Shown here piece by piece: positions 23,906 through 32,715 of a stretch of DNA of 64,000 nucleotides. The stretch is from JACMLD01 sp047602295. Lineage in GTDB: Bacteria > Bacteroidota > Bacteroidia > Chitinophagales > Chitinophagaceae. The notes under the pieces are model-generated. The model was given only the letters and a program-made list of their open reading frames with translations. It was not told the DNA's origin and did no database searches. How positions within the stretch are numbered: position 1 is the stretch's first letter; every line of letters begins with the position of its first letter. A program made the position numbers and the translations under genes. The stretch is taken from positions 496,001-560,000 of the forward strand of contig JASGHP010000001.1 of the NCBI GenBank assembly GCA_047602295.1. Reading direction: 5' to 3'.

Positions 23906-26159
23906 ATGAAGCAAACCGTGCGGGCCATATTTTATTCCTTTCCTGTACAGCTGTTAATGCTTCATTTTAAAAAGTTCCAGGTACTGCTTTTATTCTGGTT
24001 CATTCTTTTTAGTGCTATTGGCGGCGTGTTTATGAAGTCGTATGGTGTAGACTCACTCTATCTTTCGCCAGAATATTTGGGCAATGTTGATTTAATCAGT
24101 TCTGCAATTGTAGGTGCTTCCATTGCAGTTTTTATTATGAGCTGGAATATCACCACCTTTATTTTGTTTTGCCGGCATTTTAAATTTCTTGCTACTACCA
24201 CAAGACCTTTTGTAAAATATTGTCTTAATAACTCTCTTATACCAATAATATTCCTGCTGTTTTATTTTTTCCATGCAGTATATTTTAATAAATACAGAGA
24301 GCTGGATAGCGGCTGGCAGGTATTTGTATTAGTAAGTGGATTTTTGCTGGGCCTTATTTTTATTATTGTAATCTCATTTCTTTATTTTTTCAGGGCAGAC
24401 CGCAGCATTACGCAACGGATGGTCACTATTATCAATAAACCTTCAGAGTTTAAAACTTCTTTTAAGCCACAGGTAGCACTTACAAGTGGAGGAAGCCGAT
24501 TAATAAAAGTTACCTCTTATCTTAATACGCCTTTAAAAGCAAGGCCCGTGCGTGATGTAACGCATTACAATGCTGCATTTATAGATACAGTTTTCAGCCG
24601 GCACAACTTTGCTGCCATGCTTTCCGTGTTCATCGCTTTTATTTTTTTAATCATTGTTGGTTTTTTTCTTGATTACCATATTTTTCAATTGCCTGCTGCA
24701 GCCAGCATTACTTTGTTTTTTGCAATACTGGTAGCTGTAGCCGGCGCTTTCTCTTATTTTTTGCAAAGCTGGAGCGTACCCTTTTTTGTGTTGTTGATAA
24801 TAGTGTTGAATATATTATATAAGTATGAAGTAATAGATCCTACCAATAAAGCATATGGATTGAACTACTCAAAAAATATTCAGAGAGCAGATTATAGTCG
24901 CGAAGGTTTAAAAGCACTCTGCACACCTGAACTGATGGATAAGGATAAGCAACAAATGCTGCAGGTGCTGAACAACTGGAAGAAAAAACAGGCAGAGGAA
25001 AAGCCATACATGTTTATTATAAATGTAAGTGGCGGTGGCACACGAAGCGCCACTTTTACATTAAGTGCTTTGCAGCGGCTTGACAGCATTAGCGGCGGTA
25101 CGCTAATGGATAAAACTTTTTTGATTACTGGTGCTTCCGGTGGTATGCTTGGAGCAGCTTATTATCGGGAACTTGCAAGGGAAAGATCAGAAGGGAAAAA
25201 TTTGTATCTCTATAGCAAGAAATATATTGATGATATTTCTAAAGATTTATTGAATCCGACTTTCTCTTCTTTTGTGGCCAGGGATATGGCTTCTCCTGCA
25301 CAAAAATTTAAAATAGGCAATTATTATTACATCAAAGATCGCGGCTATGCTTTTGAAGAAAAGTTGCGTGAGAATACACGTAACCTCCTAAACCGGCAGC
25401 TAAAAGATATTGCTAAGGATGAATACAATGCAAAAACACCATTGATGATGTTTAATGCAGTTATAGCAAGAGATGGAAGAAAGATGATAATAAGTACGCA
25501 GCCGGTTAGTTATTTAATGATGCCACATTACGACAGTACGAGAGCCGCCGTCCCCGATCCGGATGCAGTAGATTTTGCAGCTTTGTTTGCTAAACAGAGA
25601 TCCAATGAACCTGCGTTTACTTACTGCATTGCGCATGAATGCAACCTTTCCGTATGTATTGCCCAATGTTTGGTTGCCAACCAAACCCGTAATAGATGTA
25701 ATGGACGCAGGCTTACGTGATAATTATGGTCCTGAAACTTCTTTGAGATTTATAGACGTGTTTAAAGACTGGCTAACAGAAAATACAGCCGGTGTGGTGA
25801 TGATACAATTGCGAGACAGAAAAGCCGGCGGATGGGATGATCCGTTTGAATCTGGCGACATATCTGAACTGATAACCAAACCAATGTTGCTATTGCAATA
25901 TAATTGGTATAAAATGCAGGAATATAATCACGATAATACCATCGGCATAACAGAACAACTGATGGACAATAAGCTTTACAGGATATCATTTCAATATGCT
26001 GCAAAAACTGCTGATGCAAAAGCAGCGCTAAATTTTCATCTTACGCAAAGGGAAAAAGTGAACATTATTGAAGCACTGGATAATGATGATAATACAAAAG
26101 CATTCACTAACTTTTCTTCATTGCTGACAAAAGACAGTTTACAAAAAAAGAAACCCTAA
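23906..26159 (+). pseudogene. Patatin-like phospholipase with N-terminal membrane domain, split by a frameshift
   Basis: The first frame (23906-25720) encodes about six transmembrane segments (about 20-310) and most of a patatin domain: oxyanion motif GGGTRSA and nucleophile Ser411 in GASGGMLG. It then runs into an unrelated tail (HECNLSVCIAQC...). The continuation is in the next frame up to 26159 and carries the catalytic Asp motif MDAGLRDNYG. Removing one T from ACTTACT near 25619-25625 joins NEPAFT to TALRMNATFPYVLP and gives a normal protein of about 750 residues. The Asp of the Ser-Asp dyad is lost from the first product. This could be a recent real mutation or an assembly error. Its 3' end converges with the lipid kinase gene. 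Confidence 0.82.
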
Positions 26160-26162
26160 TAA

Positions 26163-27059
26163 TCAGGGTTGAATCAGTTTAAAACAATTTGGTATTACGC
26201 GAATTGAAAACTGTTTTGAAGTTTCCTTTGGTTCTCCGTCTATATGCAATGGAGCAGCATCTTTGTTTTTAATAACCAGTTTGTCTGCCTGTAAATAAAT
26301 AATCCCTGATTTTTTTAAAGAATGTGGATTTTCCACATCATTTCTGCCAGCTATCTGATCTAGCAAAGAAAGCGGAAGTTGCGCTTTACTCATTTTTCTA
26401 ACCACAACAATATCCAGCAGGCCATCATTTAAACGAGCTTTGGGGGCTATGGTAAATTGGTTGCCAAACTGGTTGCTGTTGGCAATGCTAATGAAATATG
26501 CTTCAGAACTAAAACTTGTTTCGTCCAGGTCAATATCAAATGAATAAGGTTTTGCAGAAATGAAATTTTTCAGCGATTGCTGGGCGTAAGTAAACAGTCC
26601 GCGTTTTTTTTGTTTTGCAAAATCATGTGCCACTTTTGCATCAAACCCAAGCCCGCAAAGCATGCATGCAAAAGACTGGTTAATCAGAAATCCATCTACA
26701 TAACTGGGTTTGCCGGTAAAAACTATCTCCAGGGCTTTTTGCGGCTTAGTAGAAATATTGGCCGTCAATGCCAGGCCGTTTCCAGAACCCAGCGGAACTA
26801 TCCCGAAATTCACACCCGTTTCCCTAACATCCTGTACCACTGTATTTACAGATCCATCGCCACCGCAGATGATTACGTCCGTAAACTTTTCTTCCCTTAT
26901 TTTTTGTTTTACAAAATGATAATCGCCACTGGCTACCGTAGGTAAAATTTCAAAGTATTGTTGGTATTTCTCAGCCGCTGAAGCAATTAGTTCCGGAAGC
27001 TTTTGCTTGGAGGCTGTACCAGAGATCGGGTTTATTAAAAAGATAAATTTTCTTTGCAT
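26163..27059 (-). CDS. Diacylglycerol/lipid kinase family protein (YegS-like)
   Basis: A 298-residue DAGK_cat protein. The N-terminal nucleotide-binding region shows NPISGTASK (8-16), GGDGSVN and PLGSGNGLALT, and the C-terminal beta-sandwich carries DGEP. Family members phosphorylate diacylglycerol, ceramide or other lipid alcohols. Given a likely sphingolipid-producing organism, ceramide or sphingoid base is possible but not shown. It is followed by only 3 bp to the end of the convergent patatin gene and preceded upstream by fabH on the same strand (35-bp gap), so it is probably cotranscribed with fabH. Confidence 0.88.
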   Translation of the reverse strand: MQRKFIFLINPISGTASKQKLPELIASAAEKYQQYFEILPTVASGDYHFVKQKIREEKFTDVIICGGDGSVNTVVQDVRETGVNFGIVPLGSGNGLALTANISTKPQKALEIVFTGKPSYVDGFLINQSFACMLCGLGFDAKVAHDFAKQKKRGLFTYAQQSLKNFISAKPYSFDIDLDETSFSSEAYFISIANSNQFGNQFTIAPKARLNDGLLDIVVVRKMSKAQLPLSLLDQIAGRNDVENPHSLKKSGIIYLQADKLVIKNKDAAPLHIDGEPKETSKQFSIRVIPNCFKLIQP

Positions 27060-27094
27060 CTTATAAAAATAAATCAGCTATCGTGTTCTGTTTT

Positions 27095-28144
27095 CTACCA
27101 TCTTAATAAAGCACTTGCCCACGTAAAACCGCTGCCAAACGCAGCCAGGCAAACTAAATCGCCTTCTTTAATTTTTCCTTCTTCCCATGCTTCGCATAAG
27201 GCAATAGGTACAGAAGCGGCTGTGGTATTGCCATATTTCTGTATGTTATTGTGCACCTGTTCGTCTTTCAACCCCAGTTTTTGTTGTACAAACTGGCTGA
27301 TGCGCAAATTGGCCTGGTGAGGTATCAGCATATTAATATCAGACGATGAAAGACCATTTGCTTCCAGTGCTTCTATAATTACTTCCGGAAATTTCACTAC
27401 AGCTTTTTTAAATACAGAAGGCCCGTCCATATTGGGAAAATTCTGCGCTTTGTCTACCATGGCATTGCTCATAAACATGTCAGCTATTTCTGCATTATTA
27501 AAGTCTGCCAATTTTTGTTCTGTCCAATGATTGGCATGTGTGCCAGGATTAAACATAGCCAGTATTTCTGCGCTTTCTCCATCGCTATGAAGGTGTGTGC
27601 TTAAAATGCCCTGTCCGGATTTTTCAGTTGGTTGCAAAACTACTGCGCCAGCGCCATCCCCAAAAATTACAGAAACATTTCTGCCTCTGGTACTAAAATC
27701 AAGGCCAAAAGAATGCTTTTCGCTACCTACCACCAATATGTTTTTATACATACCGGTTTTAATAAATTGATCTGCCACGCTAATGGCGTACAAAAAACCG
27801 CTGCACTGGTTGCGTACGTCCAACGCTCCAATTTCTTTCATCTTCATAGCTCTTTGCAAGAGCACACCGCAACCAGGAAAATAATAATCGGGGCTAAGCG
27901 TAGCAAAAACAATAAAATCTATATCCTGTGCGGTAATGCCAGCACGTTCAATGGCAATCGCGGCCGCCTTCACACCCATGGTAGTGGTGGTTTCTCCTGT
28001 TCTGTCTGCAAAACGCCTCTCTTTTATACCGGTGCGTTCCTGTATCCAGGCATCACTGGTATCCATATAACGGGTAAGGTCATTGTTTGTAAAAACGTTT
28101 GCCGGCACGTACATGCCAATACCTGCAATTTTGCTCAATTTCAT
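27095..28144 (-). CDS. fabH: 3-oxoacyl-ACP synthase III (FabH)
   Basis: A 349-residue thiolase-fold enzyme. The catalytic triad is complete: Cys114 in RNQCSGFLYA, His in IPHQANLRIS and Asn in KYGNTTAASVP. It condenses an acyl-CoA primer with malonyl-ACP to start fatty-acid synthesis; in Bacteroidota branched primers are usual. The insert between the halves (NPGTHANHWTEQKLADFNNAEI) is longer than in E. coli FabH, so a specialised KASIII role is possible. The lipid kinase gene lies 35 bp downstream. Confidence 0.9.
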   Translation of the reverse strand: MKLSKIAGIGMYVPANVFTNNDLTRYMDTSDAWIQERTGIKERRFADRTGETTTTMGVKAAAIAIERAGITAQDIDFIVFATLSPDYYFPGCGVLLQRAMKMKEIGALDVRNQCSGFLYAISVADQFIKTGMYKNILVVGSEKHSFGLDFSTRGRNVSVIFGDGAGAVVLQPTEKSGQGILSTHLHSDGESAEILAMFNPGTHANHWTEQKLADFNNAEIADMFMSNAMVDKAQNFPNMDGPSVFKKAVVKFPEVIIEALEANGLSSSDINMLIPHQANLRISQFVQQKLGLKDEQVHNNIQKYGNTTAASVPIALCEAWEEGKIKEGDLVCLAAFGSGFTWASALLRW

Positions 28145-28476
28145 ACAACAAGCTTTTGAAGGAGCAAAGTAACGAAAAGATACCGGGCATCGTTAGGCTC
28201 AATTCAAATAAACAAACACTTGTTCGTTGTTTTGTGTTTCCGAAATTCTTGGTTTAGAGAGCTGTTTTTTTCTTCCGACATATGATGCTGTGTCGTAATA
28301 ACCAATATTTTGTACATGATTTATGTATATACAACAAAAAATATTTATAAACACTTTCTATAATTCGTTTTTATTTATAGCTTTACCCGCCAATACCTAC
28401 TTTGCTTGCATCAGGCAATACGCATCAACCTTCCAATTGCCTATTACAAGCTTTTTACCGCTATACACTTTGTTTG
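28145..28476. other. AT-rich intergenic region upstream of the first T9SS esterase
   Basis: No ORF, RNA gene or clear repeat was found here. The stretch is strongly AT-rich around 28300-28380 and contains imperfect -7-like words (for example CCTACTTTGC near 28398) but no full promoter match. It probably holds the promoters for fabH and for the downstream gene. Confidence 0.4.
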
Positions 28477-28572
28477 ATATCCTCTAAAAGCTGGTTTCAT
28501 AATTCCACATCCTTTCGGATTACCCTCCCGACTTAGCTACTGTCTGTAATTAATAAAAGAAACAATTAAGTT
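28477..28572 (+). promoter_or_regulatory. Conserved 5' leader of the first T9SS esterase gene
   Basis: This leader shares three ordered blocks with 32633-32715: ATATCCTCTAARAG (here 28477-28490), CACATCCT ... CGGA ... ACCCTC (28507-28527) and TAATTA ... AAAGAAACA ... AGTTATG at the start codon. Neighbouring sequence is not conserved, so this is likely a transcribed leader with a shared control function rather than chance. Confidence 0.55.
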
Positions 28573-31500
28573 ATGTTCCAGCGTTTACTTATTCTATTGA
28601 TGGTTTTTTCTGTATCCAACACTGCGTTTTCGCAAGATGTGATGACACCTGCTGATGGTGATTATGTATACAACTCTAGTGCAGCGGCCGGTTCTCTTAC
28701 AAATCCAACGCCATTAAATCCGGCTTTAAACCAGGTACAAAAGTGGGTGCACGATCCTTCACAAAAAAACAGGATTGGCAGTTTTCAGACAGTATATAAA
28801 AGTTATCGCATAGGTTCTATGTCGTACAGGTTGCGGTTTCCCAAAAATTATAGTCCTTCTACGACGAAATACCCGATGGTTATATTTCTGCATGGTCAGG
28901 GCGAAGCAGCCGCACGCAGTAATGCGAACAATGATGGAGGTACGAACAACAGAGAAAACCAGGACCAGCTCTATTGGGGAGCAGAGAATTTTTCCGGTGC
29001 TATTGATTTTAATGAGTTTAATGGCTTTCTATTATTCCCGCAGCTAACAGTTACTGATCAGGGTGCAGGTGCAGAGTGGGCCAACGTTGGTAGCATTTCG
29101 CCGATAAATAGTATTATTGATACGCTGGTAAAATACAATGGATTGGATCAGGACAGGACTATTGTTATGGGACTTTCTGCCGGCGGTCTTGGTTGCCTGT
29201 ATTACGCAGCTACTTATCCTACACGTATTGCTACTGTTGTTACTTCTGCACCAGAGCAGGTGGGGGGATCGGTGAGCACCATTCCAAATTTTCTGCAAAT
29301 TCCTGTTTGGTTAGGTGCTGGTGGACTGGATGGTGGAAGCAACGGTTGCGATCCTTCTCTGATGATGAACTTCCAGGATAATTTTATAAAACAGGGCGGC
29401 AATATATATACAACATACAGTGTAAATGAAGGTCACGTAATGTGGAACACACAATGGTATCAGAAAGATGTAAATAACAGATCGATTTTAGATGCCTACT
29501 GGAATTCTGCACACAAAGCACAACCGCTTGTATATTTTCAAACAACAGAATTTTGTTCAGGAAGTGCTATTAGCGCAAAAATGGGCATATCTCCCAACCT
29601 CGGAGCATATGAGTGGCAGGTAGACAACGGTAGCGGATTTACGACGATACCCGGCGCAACATCAAATATTTATACAGCCACCGCCGCAGGAACTTATCGT
29701 GTACATTTTAAACGGACCGGGTCTTCAACATTTTCTGACTGGACGCCCGTTCCCGTTGTGATAAAAACAAAAAAGTGTGCTGCAACTTTAGACACTGCTT
29801 TTGTTGAGCATTTTGATATTAACCGCGACTGGACTGCTGCGGCTGTATACAAACCAGGTAGTTATGGTTGCCAAAATGGTATTGTTACATCGGGTACAGA
29901 TAGTGCAAATCATATTGGCTCAATATCGCAGGACGGAGCAGGCAATTTTGCAGGAAGGTTTATGTTGAACAGCACTGTTTCGGCTTGCACTTATACTACT
30001 AACGATGAAATCTGGAGAAATTACCTGCACCCTGTAACTGTTCAGAGTGGGGTAACTTACTCATTGAATTTTTCTATAGCCAATCAAAATAATTGTTACA
30101 CTAATGCTGTTGATAGAGTTAGCCCGGCAAATGCTGCGGCAATTGTAGGACTAATTAATGGAACAGCCGTATCGCCTGCTGGTGGAGTTAAAGCAAAAGG
30201 ATTTGGCAATACTAGTTGGAGAAAATACAGTTATACATGGACTGCTACTTCAAACAGTGATCCTACTATTTCTTTTGTAAACAAGACCAGCACAAATACC
30301 TGGAATGATTTTCTGCTGGATGAAATTTCCCTGGTGAAATACAAAGCGCCGGTTTTACCTGGTGCTGCGTATACAAACCTTACATTATGGGCAAGGGCTA
30401 ATAGTCTAAAATATGCCGATAATTATGGCGTTGCTATCTGGAATAATGAAGATGTGAACGGAGACAATCTTGTTCAAACGAATACAAGTATTTTTCCGGT
30501 TTACAAAAACAATGCAACAGACAATCTTAATTTTAATCCTGTTGTTAATTTTTATGGATCCGGTTCATCAATTCAGGATGCTGATGGTTTCTCAGGATCT
30601 GCTGCACACACAGCGGTAACTGCCTATGTAGTTTCAAAAGTGACCAACACAACGCAGGATAATAAAAACCTTTTTATTGAAAACCAGAACGGCACCAATG
30701 TGGTAAAGGCAACATTGAATAATAATGGTGTTATGTCATGGACTGCAGGTACAGATCCTTCTACCAATACGCTTTCAACAGCCACCGGCGCCATTGAGAT
30801 AAATAAACCTATTGTTTGGAGTTTTAGCAAAGACAACGCCAATACGGCCAGTGGTAACAGGCAGGATATCCGTAAGAATGGTTTAATTGTGGCTTCTGTG
30901 CCTGCTACTGCTGGTAATATGTCCAGCTTTACAGGCAGCAATAGTCCTTTTGGCCTGGGCAATACACAACCATTTGAGGGAAGTGTTGCTGAAGTAATTT
31001 ATTTGCTCGATTCTGCAGTTACACCAGTAAGACAAAATAAAATAGAATCTTACCTCGGTGTAAAATACGGAACCACTATGGGCAGTACTGCTACTCCATT
31101 CAATTATACAGCATCTGATGGCACAACTGTATTCTGGCCTGGCGTTGCTGCGTTTCAAAATGATGTATTTGGTATCGGTACCGATAGTGCTTCTGGTCTT
31201 GTTCAGAAAAAATCAAACAGCGCAAACAGTGGCAGTGGCGATGGCACCGGCCAGTTTGCAAAAGGCAACATTGTTCTTACAACCAATACAGACCTGTCTG
31301 ATAAAAACTTTTTGATGATTGGCAATGATGCCGGTGCGCTTACACAAGTGGTAATTGCTTCTGGCCCAGGCAATGGTAAAACAAGATTAAGCAGAAACTG
31401 GAAAGTAGTTAATACCGGTGCAAATGGCGGTGTGGCCGCTGTTGATCTCAGCTTTGATACTACTGGTTTGGCAAGCCTTGCCGGTGGACCGGTTTTAAAC

Positions 31501-32214
31501 CAATATGCCCTGATGATTGATAAAGACGGAGATAATACATTATTTAACTCTGCTTCATTTGTTACTGCTACGGGTGTGGTTGGTAATAAACTTATTTTCG
31601 CCAACCTTAATTTGCCCAACGGTTCGTATTTCACGCTCATCACCAACAACCTTAACTCGGCATTACCCGCCATATGGCTTGGCTTTACTGCAACAGCAGT
31701 AAACGGAGACGGTCTGCTCGACTGGAAAACAAGTGAGGAGTCAAATGTAGATCGTTATGTTGTTGAACATTCTTTCAATGGCGTTAGCTTCACTGCTATC
31801 GGAAGTGTAGTCGCAAATAACAGTACAGGTACAAACGACTATACTTACACTGATAAAGGGCTTGCAGCGGGAGTTCACTACTATCGTATACGCAGGGTAG
31901 ATAAAGATGGCAAAAGCGAATACAGTGAAACAAGAACTATTAAGATTGTAACCGCAGGAGCCAACGTGCAAATAATGCCTAACCCTGTTGTAGGCTCTGC
32001 ATTAACATTGTCTGTAGCTGTGCCACAGGCCAGCAAAACAATGATGCAAATAATGAGTGTTGATGGAAAAGTATTGATGCAAAGGCAACTTAATCTTGCT
32101 ATGGGCAGCAACCTGGTAACTGTTGATGTTAGCTATGTTCCTTCCGGAATATACTTATTACAAGTACAACTGAATGATGGAGCAGTAACCCGCAAATTTA
32201 TCAGGCAACATTGA
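28573..32214 (+). CDS. T9SS-secreted multidomain esterase-like protein, paralogue 1
   Basis: A 1213-residue secreted protein. It has a signal peptide (cleavage after NTAFSQ), then an alpha/beta-hydrolase domain (about 60-310) with FLHGQGEAA, nucleophile Ser202 (GLSAGG), acid Asp253 (GLDGG) and His288 (EGHVMW), as in PHB-depolymerase and feruloyl-esterase relatives. Next come an Ig-like segment (about 325-400), a jelly-roll/CBM-like module (about 410-595), a concanavalin-like region (about 600-1000), an FN3-like domain (about 1035-1125) and a T9SS type A tail (about 1135-1213: PNPVVGS ... GIYLLQVQL ... KFIRQH). Expected at the cell surface or outside. It is a tandem duplicate of the next gene. 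Confidence 0.85.
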   Translation: MFQRLLILLMVFSVSNTAFSQDVMTPADGDYVYNSSAAAGSLTNPTPLNPALNQVQKWVHDPSQKNRIGSFQTVYKSYRIGSMSYRLRFPKNYSPSTTKYPMVIFLHGQGEAAARSNANNDGGTNNRENQDQLYWGAENFSGAIDFNEFNGFLLFPQLTVTDQGAGAEWANVGSISPINSIIDTLVKYNGLDQDRTIVMGLSAGGLGCLYYAATYPTRIATVVTSAPEQVGGSVSTIPNFLQIPVWLGAGGLDGGSNGCDPSLMMNFQDNFIKQGGNIYTTYSVNEGHVMWNTQWYQKDVNNRSILDAYWNSAHKAQPLVYFQTTEFCSGSAISAKMGISPNLGAYEWQVDNGSGFTTIPGATSNIYTATAAGTYRVHFKRTGSSTFSDWTPVPVVIKTKKCAATLDTAFVEHFDINRDWTAAAVYKPGSYGCQNGIVTSGTDSANHIGSISQDGAGNFAGRFMLNSTVSACTYTTNDEIWRNYLHPVTVQSGVTYSLNFSIANQNNCYTNAVDRVSPANAAAIVGLINGTAVSPAGGVKAKGFGNTSWRKYSYTWTATSNSDPTISFVNKTSTNTWNDFLLDEISLVKYKAPVLPGAAYTNLTLWARANSLKYADNYGVAIWNNEDVNGDNLVQTNTSIFPVYKNNATDNLNFNPVVNFYGSGSSIQDADGFSGSAAHTAVTAYVVSKVTNTTQDNKNLFIENQNGTNVVKATLNNNGVMSWTAGTDPSTNTLSTATGAIEINKPIVWSFSKDNANTASGNRQDIRKNGLIVASVPATAGNMSSFTGSNSPFGLGNTQPFEGSVAEVIYLLDSAVTPVRQNKIESYLGVKYGTTMGSTATPFNYTASDGTTVFWPGVAAFQNDVFGIGTDSASGLVQKKSNSANSGSGDGTGQFAKGNIVLTTNTDLSDKNFLMIGNDAGALTQVVIASGPGNGKTRLSRNWKVVNTGANGGVAAVDLSFDTTGLASLAGGPVLNQYALMIDKDGDNTLFNSASFVTATGVVGNKLIFANLNLPNGSYFTLITNNLNSALPAIWLGFTATAVNGDGLLDWKTSEESNVDRYVVEHSFNGVSFTAIGSVVANNSTGTNDYTYTDKGLAAGVHYYRIRRVDKDGKSEYSETRTIKIVTAGANVQIMPNPVVGSALTLSVAVPQASKTMMQIMSVDGKVLMQRQLNLAMGSNLVTVDVSYVPSGIYLLQVQLNDGAVTRKFIRQH

Positions 32215-32232
32215 TTTTGATATACTAAACAA

Positions 32233-32270
32233 TAGTAAAACGGTCCCGCAATTGCGGGACCGTTTTACTA
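32233..32270. terminator. Perfect 38-bp palindrome, bidirectional terminator of paralogue 1
   Basis: TAGTAAAACGGTCCCGCAAT and its exact reverse complement meet at AATT, giving a 19-bp arm with no mismatch. It lies 19 bp past the stop codon. The core matches the hairpin behind paralogue 2 with compensatory base changes. Confidence 0.75.
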
Positions 32271-32632
32271 TGTAAGAGCCTGTTTAGTAAAGTTTAACTA
32301 TTGCGAAATTGCGCAGTAAATTTTATTTAAATGCTTATTTACCCAAAAACATGCGATAAAAGGGGAATATTGAAAAATCAAAACGTTGAAATAGGCAAGA
32401 AAAAAAGATTATTTTATATTATTGGATGTGTTAATACTCAATCGTTTGTGCGATAGTGTGCTTGATATAAATAAAAAATATCATAATTTCTTTTGATTTT
32501 TCATATTTGTTTTTAGTTTTATACTCTCAATTCTGTACCCCAATCCCTATTTAATTCCACTAGCGTACCAACGGTACATTTCCAGTCTCCACTTTTTACA
32601 AAAACAGCATTTTACCCAGCATCTTTCTTTAC
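32271..32632. other. AT-rich intergenic region between the two T9SS esterase genes
   Basis: No ORF of note, RNA gene or dispersed repeat was recognised. The region around 32390-32530 is very AT-rich and probably contains the promoter of the second paralogue, but no full TAnnTTTG plus -33 pair could be fixed. Confidence 0.4.
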
Positions 32633-32715
32633 ATATCCTCTAAGAGCCCAGTCCACACATCCTCCGGAACACCCTCGCTTATCATTATACCGTAATTACT
32701 TAAAGAAACATAGTT
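32633..32715 (+). promoter_or_regulatory. Conserved 5' leader of the second T9SS esterase gene
   Basis: Blocks ATATCCTCTAAGAG (32633-32646), CACATCCTCCGGAACACCCT (32656-32675) and TAATTACTTAAAGAAACATA before the ATG match the leader of paralogue 1 in order and spacing. Confidence 0.55.
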
